A stretch of DNA of 64,000 nucleotides from Trichobilharzia szidati (taxonomy: Eukaryota > Platyhelminthes > Trematoda > Strigeidida > Schistosomatidae), in the NCBI GenBank assembly GCA_944472155.2, contig OX235272.1, positions 80,606,020 to 80,670,019 on the forward strand. The letters run 5' to 3'. Shown here piece by piece: positions 34,100-46,789 of this stretch (the stretch's first letter is position 1; every line of letters begins with the position of its first letter). The notes under the pieces are model-generated. The model ran no database searches, was not told the DNA's origin, and saw only the letters and a program-made list of their open reading frames with translations. The position numbers were made by a program, and so were the translations under genes.

Positions 34100-36366
34100 A
34101 AAGAGTAAGTATTCACACAATACAGTGATAGAAATTGTCAATCACCACATCCGCCACATGTCGAATGTCTCCTTGCGTATTTATAATGATGTCTCGTTTG
34201 GCTTGCAAGTCTCTGCGATCTTTCTACTGATTCTGTGATATTAATTTCATCAGAATCATCTGGACTTATTTCCGAATTATCCAAAAATTAGGATTAGTAG
34301 CGGAATCATTAAAACTATAATCGCTACGACCTCCTTCATTTATTTTCACTTGATCCAGGTGTCTGTTGTGAACTGAATGATCTTCGATGTCCAAGATCTT
34401 CAACATTCGATTTCCCATTTTCTGTAGTATGATTCCAACAGAAGTTCGGTAGTTATTCCCTAGGTGATAATGTACATCAGAAGTCGTGGACATCAGATGC
34501 GTTGTGAGAATTCGAGATTTGAATAGTTTAGCGAGACTTTCATGGGTGCTTGTATGCTCCACATTGCGATATTGAAGTAGGAAGTTATCTACACATCTCT
34601 CTAGCTCTACCTCCTCAAAATTCTTAGGACTCATTGATTCTATGGCACTCTTTAATGTTCGTACCAATATCTTCCGCCAACCCGTTAGACTGAGGATAAC
34701 GTGGTGCTGTGTACAGATGACGACAACCTATATGTTCAAGCCAATCATTGAAGTTCTTCTCAGTGAAATGAGTACCATTATCAATAACTTAGACATCTGG
34801 AATTCCTTCTCGACTAGAAATCTTCCTCAAAGCTCTGTGAGTGAATTTTGCTTTAGGACTATCTGTAATTATTTATGACTAATGGCCATCTGGAATAAGA
34901 ATCCACAATAACTGAAGCATAATATGAATTTAAGAATGGCCCACAGTAATCTGCATGAATACGCTGTCAAACCTCACAAGACTCAGGCCATACTTTCCAC
35001 GATGACTTCCCATGGAAACAACTGGAACAGCTGTCTCATCTTTTGCTAATGTCAGCAAATGTCAATTCACGGCCACCAGCACGTTAGGTGTGATAATGAT
35101 TTCATCTAATCAACTCCCAGATGAGCACAATCAAGATCATCCAAAATCGCATATCTTAATATCGGGGGAATGATAGTTCTGTCATTCAGACATAAAAATC
35201 CTTCAGAATTGACTGAAATCTCATCTCCTCGCTTACAATAGTCCAGAAATCTTCGCCTACACTAAATATTCCAACCTCTTTCTATTGCATTTGTAATGCA
35301 CCTATAGTATTTCCGAGTATTGTGAATAAGTCGAACTGTATCCACAGGTGACGGCTGGACTAACAAACAGTCAATGTCATTAGCAGAATTTTCAAATATT
35401 GAACAGCGAGATAAGAAGTCTGCATGAAGTACATACTTAGCCGATCTGTGTTCAATAGTGTAATCACATGCGCTTAGTTCTAAATTCCATCTTTGAATCA
35501 AAGCAGCAGCAAATGATCTATTCAAAGATTTTTCTGCATTTGAAATGAATGAATTTCAAAGCCTGATGATCAGTAACTATGTGAAACTTAGCACTGAAGA
35601 GATACTTGTGCAGGCGTCTTATTGCCCATACAACTGCTAGAGCCTCTTTCTGGCTTTGTGAGTACCCTTGTTCACTCTTACTTAGACGTGTTGAAATACA
35701 AATAACAGGTTGTCCATTTAGCTGAAGTACTGCAGCTATACCCGTAGGAGAAGCATCTGTAGTGAGAACAGACTTATCATTCGATAGAAATGGTCTTAGG
35801 AAAGCTTGTCTATTAAGAGACTCCAAAGTTTTTCGCAAGATATCCTCATGTCGTTGTTCTCACTTAAATTGTTTACTGGAGACAATATCAAAAATCGGAG
35901 ATAAGAGTTGAATGAAACTGGGAATGAATCTGGAGTGAAACTGAAGAGTACCAATCCATGATCTCAACGACGACATATTATTAGGTGAAGGTGCTTGAAT
36001 TAGAGGTAGGTGCCAAACAACTAGTACCAGGTCTGAAACCCTCGGACGACAAAGTAAAATGACATTTAGGTGGATTAACAAGAGTATATTTTTTTAACAG
36101 AAACGGCTGAACAGTTCTAAAAGACGTTCATTATGCAATTCGATGTTCGGTCGATGAACCATTATGTCGTCTTTGTAAGACTCAACACCATCTAATCCAT
36201 CTATCGTCTGATTTATTACTTTTCGAAATATTGCAGGTGAAACCTTCAAACCAAAAGGCAAGAACTTATACTTGAACAATCCAAATGGAGTATTACTGGT
36301 TGTTAATGCACTAGAAGCTTCGTCAAGCGGAATTTGCAAATGAATATCTTTGAGATCTATTTTGCG
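34100..36366 (-). mobile_element. LTR-A copy 2, truncated at both ends
   Basis: From right to left: reverse transcriptase from the HLQIPLDEA region, TPFGLFKYKFLPFGL, SYKDDIM; RNase H LTTDASPTGIAAVLQ and IVTDHQALKF; integrase (YRNVEHTSTHESLAKLF); then the first 45 bases of the 3' LTR (ending at 34144). The 5' half is missing beyond 36366. Stops occur in each domain. It preserves residues lost in copy 1, such as the Arg codon in SPAIFRKV and Tyr in SYKDD. Confidence 0.8.
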
Positions 36367-38319
36367 AGTGTAACATTGGATAATTTTATCCGTCCTTTCT
36401 TTTCATTTGAATCGTGCCTTCGTTTAACTGGAGGAGATTGGTTCCCACCCCATGAGAATCTTCGATGATACTGTTAGCATGATAATATCCACTCCCTCAG
36501 TGTGTTTGTGGTTGTCGTTTGGATGACCGAAGAAGATTATTGATTCTCTAGTTAACGATGTGGAGAGTTGACTTCCATTTCATGTGCTCTTACAAATTCA
36601 TAGCATATCTACATAATATCTTCTAATTTCTTCCAACTTCTCGCACCGTGTGGACATCTAATGTCTACATGTCTATTTCGATTTCATCAAATATACAGAC
36701 ATCAGCTCACTGCCTTATCAAGGAGATTCGGTGGCTTCTGTCATTCTGTCTCTCATATTCCTGGGAAGATTAGGTTTACATTTTATACATTTACTTTGCA
36801 TGGAAAACTTCATGGCGACTGGATTAATTCTCTTGGGTAAAACTCCTAGCCCAAAGATTAGCCTTCTCACTTTTCCCGAGCTTAGGTCCGAATAGTAGAC
36901 TAGGACAGGTTGGGCCACATAGTAGACACCATGTTATCTATATATGTGTCATCGAGAACGGTGATTTCGGAAGGAAATTTGTGTTATTCTGGAATTACAA
37001 TTTTCATTTATTGAAGGACAGTTGAGTGTCAACCAATCTACTGTATGTCATCTTAGTCTGAATTTTCTTATTGCTTAATCGATGAATGTTCAGTTTGTCA
37101 CATGAAGACTTATCACTGGTTACTGAATAGTGTGATGGGATCCTGATTCACCCGAGTATAGTAAGATTGAGATAATGAAACCATATTTAAATGGTTGAGA
37201 GGAGAGTGCAATGAAATAAACCTGAGGCTACAGATGAATCACCCGATTTCAGCGCATCTTATAATATCTGTTTCTTTCTGGACAATCAGGATCTCCGAAA
37301 AGATGATTCTTCAGTTGAAGTCTGTTGTATACACCGACTGCACAAGACAATCTTAATCTCATGAAGTGGGAATGGGGAAATCTGGTGGTGAATACGTCTC
37401 TCTGGAATCACTGGACTAAGTCTGCACAAACAGATGAACATGGAACACTCTTCGTATATATCGAACTTCAAACCAGAAAATTCGTATATTTGGAAAGAAT
37501 ACAAATAGACTGAGAGTTTAAGTTCATGATACAAACATACACACTGCAAAGTATTGAACAATTCATCAAATCAACAATTTAACTCAGACTTCTTCACTAC
37601 CTAATATTTTGCACACTTCTGCAATGCCAGAAAAATGTTTACAATACTCCAATGTCAACAGTAGGCATTGTGTGGATGTCTATCTCTATCGTCAAGTTAG
37701 AAAATGTCTCGTGCAAATCTATAGGCATGACCAGTTTGGATAAATTTAGTTTAAGTTAGTCTGATCAGTGGAAATATGTTAAAAAGTGAATCAACTAGAA
37801 AATAAAAACCGTAAAGCTGAGAGATGCAACAGTGTATCCTGTTTAGATTGATGCAACCGATACACACAATAAACACACATGAAGCAATCCACAAGCTCAG
37901 AGAATATGGCATACAGGTGTGTACGGACTTAGAGATGTAGAGCATGATACAAGACAGTTTTAGGTTATTGAAAGTGCGGTTTAAATTTGTTGTATCACAC
38001 GGTAACATATATTCGGAATTTCCAGCATTCAATATTCCTTTGATGTCTGAGAAATACTTATGGCGATTTCAAACTTCCCACTCTCCGACGGAACTAAGAT
38101 TAGGAGCTAAGTAATAAGCTTCAGAGAGTGAAACGGACGGATTCATGTGAATAGAAAAAGAAGGCAAGGAAGCAGTTAGGATCCCAGCTGCAATTAGCAT
38201 CATTTCAAAGAATGCACCTGAACATAATAAAAAGAAATTCACAAAAATCAAATCACAAAACTGAGAACAGAAAGATTTGTGAGATATCCCGTGCATTGAA
38301 GTTGTAACCGAAAGATGGC
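36367..38319. other. No gene recognised
   Basis: Frames up to 93 codons exist (37751-38032, minus) but show no motifs and no counterparts in the window. No RNA gene or repeat recognised. Confidence 0.5.
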
Positions 38320-38990
38320 TGGGTCAATGAAATGCATGAATAAAACACTTCTAAAACACAGACATGATCACAAACACATCCTGGATTGTGATTCGTGTGC
38401 GATGAATTGCTGGTTTGTGTTGTGCTCACGTTTACCATGCGACTGAGGAAATTACTTAAATGCAATTCACCTAAGCAAACAGCGACGAGATGCTCTCAAC
38501 GAATACCACATTGTAGACGATTTGATTATCGTGTCATTTCAACTGCGTCAATCCGTCCAACAAATCACTACTATTGAGATTATCATCATCGACTGATTGA
38601 TTTATTCAAACCACTCACTGCATTCACCATCTCAAGAGCTGTGCACATCCCATTCGATTAAATAGTATCAAACAACAAAACCAACATCGATAGATGATCA
38701 ATTGTAATGATATTTCTCATATCTGAAATTGAAGGTGAAACGTGTTGTATGCAAACAGATGGGAGACAAAGAGATGGGAGGCATTACGGAGATCCGAAAG
38801 ACCGCTGCAACCCGTTCAACAAACACACCATCATAATCATCGCCAAGTTTAATTAAATATGGGAGAGATTACACGAAACATCTCGAATAAGTGTTGCTTC
38901 CAATCACAATGACACACAAGTAGACACTCTTCAAAATACGAAATTTAGATGGACTACACAAACACACAATTACTGGCCTCGAATGAAAAC
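38320..38990 (-). repeat. Block D of ferritin copy 4 (shortened)
   Basis: Matches 56870-57530 in the same orientation (shared CATGCGACTGAGGAAATTAC and GATTATCATCATCGACTGAT stretches). It stops near 38320, so the LTR-A insertion site is not included. Confidence 0.65.
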
Positions 38991-39115
38991 ACCACGAAAC
39001 ACGTGACCGACTGGTTCACAGCCGTTCACTGTATACGTGACCGACTCCGATGACGTGAGTGTGTGTCCTGCGACAATAAAACCCTCAAAACAACTAACTC
39101 AGACTGCATTAGTCA
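38991..39115 (+). promoter_or_regulatory. Ferritin-like promoter before the small ORF, copy 4
   Basis: CACGTGA near 39000, TTCACTGTATACGTGA near 39026, GACGTGA near 39051, then a TATA-like AATAAAAC at 39075-39082, an ACTCAGACTG leader and ATG at 39116. Order and spacing match the ferritin promoter (TATACGTGAA, CATGTGAA, AATAAAAG, ACTCAGACTG). Confidence 0.55.
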
Positions 39116-39301
39116 ATGAAGAAGAAGAAGGAAAAGCAGAAGACGCTGAATTCGACAACCCTGAATGGAGAAGATGAAACCATATGCATGTCGAATTACA
39201 CACTTCATTTGAAATTGGTACCAGGTAAGATATCCATAATTGATCGACAACTGACTGTACAGTGTCAAACTGCAGTAAGAACACATCTCGCACACTTTTG
39301 A
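39116..39301 (+). CDS. Small conserved ORF downstream of ferritin, copy 4 (unknown function)
   Basis: A 61-codon ORF with an ATG 34 bases after the TATA-like box; convergent with ferritin gene 4. The conserved core is TLNGEDETICMSNYTLHLK. At 39221 the DNA reads CCAG followed by GTAAGA, the strongest donor consensus of the three copies, so a spliced first exon of 36 codons is the likeliest coding form. No second exon is evident. Unknown family. Confidence 0.35.
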   Translation: MKKKKEKQKTLNSTTLNGEDETICMSNYTLHLKLVPGKISIIDRQLTVQCQTAVRTHLAHF

Positions 39302-40002
39302 AAGTACACGGACGGAGTTCACTGACCGACCCACGTATAATACACTGTCATTGTCCTCAAATTATTCTGCAGTCGGATAATCAACACTAACTAATCAAGG
39401 TTTATTTCATTTCGAAACTGGACGGATTTGTCGAATACAAAGAAGAAACGGGAGATTAAACCAGACAGACATCATTCCGAGGACATCATTTCAATACACA
39501 TTGAGACTAACCCTGAAAACTGTCATGTATAATGTCAACTGGGTTCAAAATTAGAAAGCAAACAGCGTGATGAAGGGAAAACGAGGAATTATAATGATGA
39601 TAGGTGATTTCAGAATCAGTATCAATGTCCCGATCAGATAAATATGCAGTCAGAATTATACTAAATGTGCACCTGACGTCTCATCACACAGTTAGGGAAG
39701 CACTCACACCTCAGCTGAAATTTCCCTACCTCCATTCAGCCTCACGAATACACCTGCACTATCCGTCTGTGTCAGCTGTTGCCTTCCTCCCATAAACTAC
39801 CTGCTGGACATTCCCCTTCAAAATGTGATGTCACATGGCAGCTGATGAACACAAATAATGATATTCGGCAAGATTATATTTTTTCGCACGGAAATCAACA
39901 AAGCCTACTCACAGACATACATACATACATACATACATACAAACTAATATACACTGTACAACAAGGAGGGATTCACAGGAAACGACTCGAACGAAGGAAG
40001 TC

Positions 40003-43000
40003 TCAGTGAATTCCAGTCTCGTTCAGTGTCAACTTGTCGAACAAATATTCACCCAGTCCACTGCCAACCCTCTTCGCCTGAGTCACATAGTCGGCGAGTT
40101 GCTTGATTCCATCCTCCTGTTCATGTAGGTATTCACTCTCGATGAAGTCGGCCAATCCCGCGTCATTGTTCTTCGAAGCCAGTTCATCGAGTTTCAATAG
40201 TGACTGTGAGTAGACGGGAGAGAATGAGGAGAATCAGAATCACTTCAATAATGACAATAATAATAACAATGACAATGATAATAGTAAAATGAAGTAGACT
40301 GCATGAACTAATTGAAACGCCGGAGTGATAACTCGTGACCATAATTTTGCGTGTGTGCATCTAAATATCTGCATGTGTGATGGATGGATGGATGTAAGAA
40401 TGATGTCAATCGATGAGGTTAGTTCACTCCCGTGCAAAATATTCGCCATTATGGAATTGGATAACGTTGACTAGCAGGAAATCGTCATTTAATAAAAGCT
40501 CACTCGAGTGTGTATACTCGAGTGAATAATATTTAGCAACAGAGCACACTTCGGCAGATAAGTGTATCCAGTGAGGATTGAAGACAATTTATAGTGTATC
40601 AGAGAGGAATAGGCCTAATCCATAAACTCACTCGACTTTCGCGAACTGAGTCGAGATATGAAAATCACCGTATTTTCAACATTCGATGCTTGAAAATGAA
40701 ATTATTCCTAAATACCTACGTCAACATGCTTCAGTTCCCAGAGACATAGTTGGAGGCAGAATGGAGTGTCTACAAATATTATACCGAAAAGATGGGATCC
40801 ACAGAATTGTTAAAATGTTGCGCCATATCAGATACGAAATTGAGCAGTTTAATTAAAAGAGAATGGAAACAAATACCAATGTGGATTACGATGTTATAAC
40901 ACAGTCCTCTAGCAATGCCAAATCAGCAGCTCTCAAAAAGTCAAAACATACTCAAATCAAAGATTTCAGTAAATTATTAGAGGAGGAATCTTCATCTCAC
41001 AACGATGAAATCAGCAATCTGAAGTCAACGGAGATGGATAAAATAAAGTGGGCTATTAATCTCTCGACACATACATCAAGTTCTACAGAAATAAGTGTAT
41101 TAGAAAGGGGACTTAATTTCAATGTAGCGGTAGATAAGCTGAAATCTGAGGATGTCATCCCTAAATAGAAATAGCACTAAGTGGGATAGACAAAATAACG
41201 GCTGATGAAGTACGGGCACAATATACACTAACATTAAAACGACAGAAACGTGGAAAGCTTAAGCTAACAAAACCAGAGATGGAAGCCTTAACACCTTAAG
41301 AATAACAAGGATATAGTAATCACAAAGTCAGACAAAGGAAATGCACCGGTAATATTGAACAAATCAGACTATTTGGACGAGGTGAATACTCACATACAAA
41401 CCTGCCCATATGAGGAAATTAATAAACCAATAGATACAGGTATGAATAAAGTTAACAAATCCACAGCGGACCTTATACGCCTAAAGAAGTTGTTTCTAGG
41501 TGAGTCTAAATGGTTTAATTTAATGTCCAAAACTAATAACCCCAGTAGGATGTATGGTGTTGTTAAAGTTCATAAATCAGGATACTCTATTAGACCTGTA
41601 GTTGATTTTAGAAATTCACCTCATTATGAATTGTCTAAATATTTAGCCATGGTATTAAATCCCCTTAAAAGTCAATCAAACTCTAGACTAACAAATTCTT
41701 ATGAACTAAAACATAGATAAGATAATTTGAAATTAGATAATGAAGAGAAAATGGTTAGTTTTTACATTGTCAGCTTATATACACGTATACCAATAAATAT
41801 GATTGTAGAGGCAGTCAGAAACGAACTCATTTCTGGCCAAGAAATCGAAGTTAGAACGAAAGTGCCACTTGAGGACAGCTATGACTAACTTCCACAGTAT
41901 TTAAATTCCAGCAGAAAATATACAAACAAAGTGAGGGAGTTTCCATGGATTCACCAATATCCCCGGTTGTAACAAATTTATTCATGGATAGGTGGGAAAA
42001 TATAGTGATTGAGACATTCAGTCCCACCCCAAAAGTATGGTAGAGGTATGTAGATGACACGCTGACTGTACTTGAACACAAGATCTAGATGGATTTTTCG
42101 AACACATGAACTCAAAGGTGAAGGCAATCTAATTCACTTATAGATTGGAAAGTCAGGAAGGGGAGCTTCCAATGTTAGATTGTAGCGTGAAAAGGAAAGA
42201 AGATGGGAAGTTAAACACAAGTGTTTACAGGAGACCCACACATTCAAACAGATATTTGGACTATTGATATAAGAAAAAGATATTTGGACTTCCGATCATC
42301 CCATCCTATGTCAGTGAAAATAGGATTGGTGAAATGTCTAAATAATAGAGCACAAAAATTAAGTGACAAGGAGAATCTAAGACAGGAAGTGAACCATATA
42401 AGAGAACCTTTGAAACTTAATACTACCCTAATAAATTAGTCAGAAAGTAGAAATGGAAATGTAAAAATAAATAAATAATGATAGTAGTGATAGTGATAAT
42501 AATAATAGTAATAATAATGAAGACTTGCATATCAGACATGCGCAAGATAATGACAACACCAACAATAAGATATCTAAATCATCAGTAGTACTTCCATACA
42601 AAGAGGGAACCTCGGAAACATTCTCACATCTCTCGACAAGGCAGGATCAAAAGTGGTATTCAAACCCACAAACTCAAATAGAAACAAGCTTTGTCAGTTT
42701 AAGCAAACTGTGGAGGCGTTATAACAGAACAATTTAATTTATCTAATACCATTAAATGGTTATCAGGTTAGATACATAGGCCAAACTAGAAGAATGAGGA
42801 CAATCAGACGGATTCACTCACCTCATTCACTGCCTTCTCCATTGCAAGAGCTGTCATCATCGCATCCTCAACACCTGTGAACTCTGTCTTACATGGAGCC
42901 TTAATGTCACTGTACTCAACACGACCACCACGCTTGTTCACATACTTCGCCAATTTCTCAGCGTGCTCACGTTCCTCGAGTGACGCGTTTCGGAAGAATT

Positions 43001-43151
43001 CAGCTGCATTGGGAAGGGCGACATCATCTCGATCGAAGTAGGTGTAGAATGCCATGTAGTCGTAGGCGGCCTGCAATTCCATGTTGATCTGTTTGTTCAG
43101 CGCATCTTCACATTCCTTGGTGAAATTCTGTCTGGCTCGTGATTCACTCAT
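40003..43151 (-). CDS. Ferritin heavy-chain-like subunit, gene 4 (Tyr36/Asp116 type)
   Basis: Iron-storage ferroxidase subunit, 176 residues. Exon 1 is 42822-43151 and exon 2 is 40003-40203 on the minus strand. The 2618-base intron holds an antisense Penelope-like element at the position seen in gene 2. All ferroxidase residues are intact; residues 36 and 116 are Tyr and Asp. Private change: LTLNETGIH where others have LTLKE. The bases before the ATG read GGAGA, shared with genes 5 and 6, not GCAGA as in genes 1-3. The donor GTGAGT and acceptor CTACTCACAG are intact. Confidence 0.94.
40592..42806 (+). mobile_element. Penelope-like element in the intron of ferritin gene 4
   Basis: Antisense to ferritin and collinear with the element of gene 2. 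Fragments include [17 protein letters not shown] near 41550, [13 protein letters not shown] near 41770, the equivalent of YVDDT near 42050, and [11 protein letters not shown] near 42285. At the right end [10 protein letters not shown] is the start of the GIY-YIG endonuclease, cut off at the intron donor. Stops and shifts throughout. Confidence 0.85.
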
Positions 43152-43850
43152 TCTCCTGGTTGACACTGAAAGCACACTGACTGATTCGGTCAGTCTGAGT
43201 TGATTTGTGGCTTTTTATTCTTTCTGGACAAGCATTCACATGATCAGAGTAATTCACGTATACAGTGAAGTGAAGTGAAGTGTGTGAAAGAGAGAGAGAG
43301 AGTGAATCACGTTCTGTGAGTTGTATTCATTTGAGGTCAGTTTTGGTGTGAGTGAATGATTTAATTGGTGTTTTCATGCATTTGTGTGTATATGTGTGTG
43401 TTGGTGTGAGTTGGTGGGTGTGTGATTGTGATGATAATTGGAAGGTGAAGCAGCTAGCTGATTCATCATGTTTTCACGTACTTTCACGTACACATGTGAA
43501 ATTTTCACCACAATTTGGTTCTGTAATATCACCGATTGGTTTCCATGTTTCTTCAATGCGAATTGCGTAATGTGTGGAATGTGTCGTATTTTCGGAAGAT
43601 GACTTTCACATATTAGAATTTGATCATGTGGAATGATTTTGTAATTTCGTTGCGATCTCATCCGCACCTGAGCACTCACTCGTTTGTGTGACTGTTTAGA
43701 ATGAAGTATGACTGGGCTAGGTGAGTTGTTATTGGGGGTAGGGGTGGGGAGTGGCTTTGTTATTTGCCACACTGAAGTGATGACTTCTGAAACTGCTGAG
43801 AATTACTCTGTCGACTCCCAATGTTTCAGCCTACTTAGCATTCAGGTATT
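43152..43850 (-). promoter_or_regulatory. Ferritin gene 4 upstream block B and promoter
   Basis: Same order as the other copies; the TATA-like box (plus-strand CTTTTTATTC at 43211-43220) has one extra A on the sense strand. Tandem gtacgtgaaa motifs lie near 43476-43495. The block ends near 43850, where Penelope sequence begins. Confidence 0.6.
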
Positions 43851-45020
43851 GTTGTTAGGTTGAGTATTTCCACACCATCAAAATAATTTTTCACGCAAAG
43901 TTTTCTTCTGAACAAAGTTTCCTTACACGATCAAACAGTGTTCTCGGTAATTCCTGTTTGTAACTTATAGGGCTGAAGCTTTTGATCTTCAGCAAATCGC
44001 TGTCCAGGTCTCCTTTCTATAGGTGTACCTCATGATTTTCCCATCTTTGCAGCCAAATTGATGGAGTCGCTATGGGAAGTTTGCTGGGCCTGATTCTGGC
44101 AGAGATTTTTATGGCCAACCTGAAACAAACGAAAATGAAGGTCTCAGTCAATCAGATAGACATATACGGGGTATGTCGATGACACGTTTGTCATTTGTGA
44201 TTTTTTTAATGACGCATCTGAAATATTAAACGTCCTGAATGGTGCTCAAACTAATATAAAGCTTACAATGGAGTGTGAAGATGACGACAAGTTTCACTAT
44301 TTGGACCTTAGCATCGAACGTAATAAAGATGGAAAAATCATGAGGTACATCTATTGAAAGGAGACCTGGAGAGCGATTTACTGAAGTTTAAAAGCTTCTG
44401 CCCTGTAAGTTACAAAAAAGAATTAGCGAGAACACTGTCTGATCGTGTAAGGAAACTTTGTTCAGAAGAAAAATTTGCGTGGAGAACTATCTATTGTTGA
44501 AAAATGCATGTGTAATAATAGTTACCCGCAGATGTTCATTGACAAACATGGAAAACGTAGTGTTGACAAGGTGAAGCACAGTACAGTAGAGAAAAATCTC
44601 GTCTTCCTACAGATTGCCTTCCAAGGTGACGATACCACTAGTAGAATAACATGCATACTGAATGCTGCCCTGAAAATAACATATCCAGCTGCAAAGCCTG
44701 GATATGTCTATCAAACGACCTGTTGTTTAAGGCACTCAAAAGTGAACAAACTCCTACCTCATGTTACCTCCAAATGCGTCTACCAATTTACATGTAGGTG
44801 TAAGAGCACATATATTGGGGGAACAGAGAGAAGAGTTATTGTCCGCATCGCTGAACACATATCAAAGAACCTGAAACTAAAGTGCCTACTAGCACTAAAC
44901 AGTGCGATCGCACTCCATCTACTAGACGCTGGCCATGTTGTGGATAATGTAAGTGTGTCCAAAATAATCAGCACATACAAGAAACCTATAGTTTGGTTTG
45001 CAAAGGTTTGTTATGTTTTT

Positions 45021-45215
45021 ACGAGTTGATCACGGACTGATATCAGTTAAAGAACCATTGAAAACCAGAACTGGAGTACTGGACAGCTGCTGTTTCATCC
45101 TAGTTTTGGGAATCATCGACAGTACACACCCACCACAAGAGTTTGAACCCAGGACCTTCCGGTTACAAGGCAAGCTCGTATACCATTCAGCCACTGGGAC
45201 CCGATTCAAGGGCTC
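45021..45215 (-). mobile_element. Sm-alpha-like SINE with hammerhead-like core
   Basis: On the minus strand the head is tRNA-like: box A region GTGGCTGAATGG (45183-45194) and box B region GGGTTCAAACTC (45139-45150). The body reads CTGTCGATGATTCCC, then CTAGGATGAAACAGC and a GTC, a changed version of the hammerhead core (CTGAnGA, stem II, GAAAC, stem III, GTC). The tail ends at GATCAACTCGT. The head limit may lie further right, up to 45290. Confidence 0.7.
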
Positions 45216-45432
45216 ATGAATTCTAACTTCTACCAATTCGTGATTTAGCGCGACCCCAACCATTGTCATTGGTGGGACACACATCCACACACGTGATATC
45301 TATTTGGACCTTAGTGGTCACGACATCTCACTAGAATTCCAGGAAACACCATTCTGTAGCAAGTCACTAGCGAGCATCAGATTAATTTTCCATAGTTTGG
45401 TTTGTAAGAGTTATTTGTGCTTTTACCATTAC

Positions 45433-45517
45433 GAACCAAAACTAGGATGAAACAGCTGTCTAGTACTCCATGGTATTCAATGTTTCTCTAACTGATATCA
45501 GTCTGTGATCAACTCGT
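45433..45517 (+). mobile_element. 5'-truncated SINE fragment, inverted to its neighbour
   Basis: Starts inside the hammerhead-like part (AACTAGGATGAAACAGCTGTC) and runs to the same GATCAACTCGT tail as the SINE at 45021. The two lie tail-outward on opposite strands; a related 35-base stretch (TAGTTTGGTTTG..) precedes each. Confidence 0.6.
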
Positions 45518-45965
45518 GAAAGGAAACCCAGCCGGCTTCCTTTTGCTGAGAAGATCGCCATCAAATGTGTACAACTTGATCTATGTACACAGAAAGAGAC
45601 AGTGGTGAATCTTACACTGTCTTGATGATAACAAAGCGCACAAACTTCACTACGTCATCTTCTGTTCTGCTTAGAAAACTTGAATTTTTCGTCTAAACCT
45701 GACTCATTCTACCACCACTTTTTGTCCATTTCATAGAAGCTTGTCTTTCTGTGGTTACTTAATCTATAACTGTTCATACTCTTTCTAGTTAAACTTTACT
45801 TCTACCCACAAAACAATTGTTGAACTTTGTCCTTCGGCTTTCAACCTTAGTCATGCAATTCCTCCATAAATTGTTGAACGTTTTCAATCCTAATTATTCA
45901 ACAACTTACATTAATCCTGACCAATGTTACTCTCAGTTCCGATCAATTATTCTGTATTACATTTA

Positions 45966-46750
45966 TTGGCTTTAAAGAATCGCTCAGTGATAAGAGTTAG
46001 TTAAGATAATTGTAGGAGTTGATACGGATGAAACACAAGTTATGGAAGAATGTAGCTAACAGTAGGAAGTAGAGTATAGCCCAGCTGATGTCTAAAAGCC
46101 AGAAAACAGTGACGTTAACAACGACAGTAGAGAAGACAAAGTTAAGTGGAATGAAATTAGGCAGAAACAACATTATCACTACTAAGATTGTGAAAAGAGC
46201 ATTCAAAATGTATACTGAATATAGAGTTTGATGGATTCTCCATATGACGTTAGTACACTCTGTAAAAGTAAATGATGCATACGTAAACTTTGTCAATGAT
46301 TAAATTCATCGGCGTGGATTTCTGTATCATAAGTGACTCCATTCAGAATTATCACACAGCAGATATGAAAATTCAAGAATTAGGTCATCCTCATTTCACA
46401 TTTCAAAAAAAAGTTATTCATTCTACCATACCTTTTCTTAGAACCAGATGGCACATAAAAAACAAGTGTGATTCACATTAATATACGAAACAACAGATAC
46501 ACAGAGAGGTGGACAAAAATATTAATTTATAATACACGCGTCAAAACAGTCAGCGATTTCAGTATATCACGAATAAGTTAGCCACATGAGATGTGTGTTC
46601 ACTACACTCAAATGAAATCGTTCAAAGGAAGAATCACTTTCATTAAAAGACATCTGTTAGTCATACTCCTGCATAAACTGGAATATTTCATCAACAGTTT
46701 CATGAATACTGCATGTACCAGAGGAATTGCTGCGAGATGTCAAGAACTAT
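45966..46750. repeat. Old, diverged junction of blocks F and B
   Basis: 46130-46240 resembles the inner end of block F (16860-17040), and 46560-46740 resembles the start of block B (18395-18600; shared AAGTTAGCCACATGAGATGTG). Both are much more diverged than the gene-linked copies. No gene. Confidence 0.5.
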
Positions 46751-46789
46751 TCCTACTGCTTTATACAATTATTCCCACTAATAAAAAGA

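Larger units (their letters stand above)
43880..45965 (+). mobile_element. Penelope-like element with GIY-YIG domain, fold-back arrangement, left copy
   Basis: 43880-44052 is inverted relative to 44053-45965, so two partial elements meet head to head in the reverse transcriptase. The plus part has GSLLGLILAE, a degraded YVDD region, then 44475-45029 (184 codons) with KCVYQFTCRCKSTYIGGTE and RRVIVRIAEH, the GIY-YIG nuclease signature of Penelope elements. A SINE pair interrupts the 3' region at about 44990-45527; the 3' tail resumes to about 45945 and matches 49005-49437 inverted. Confidence 0.8.
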
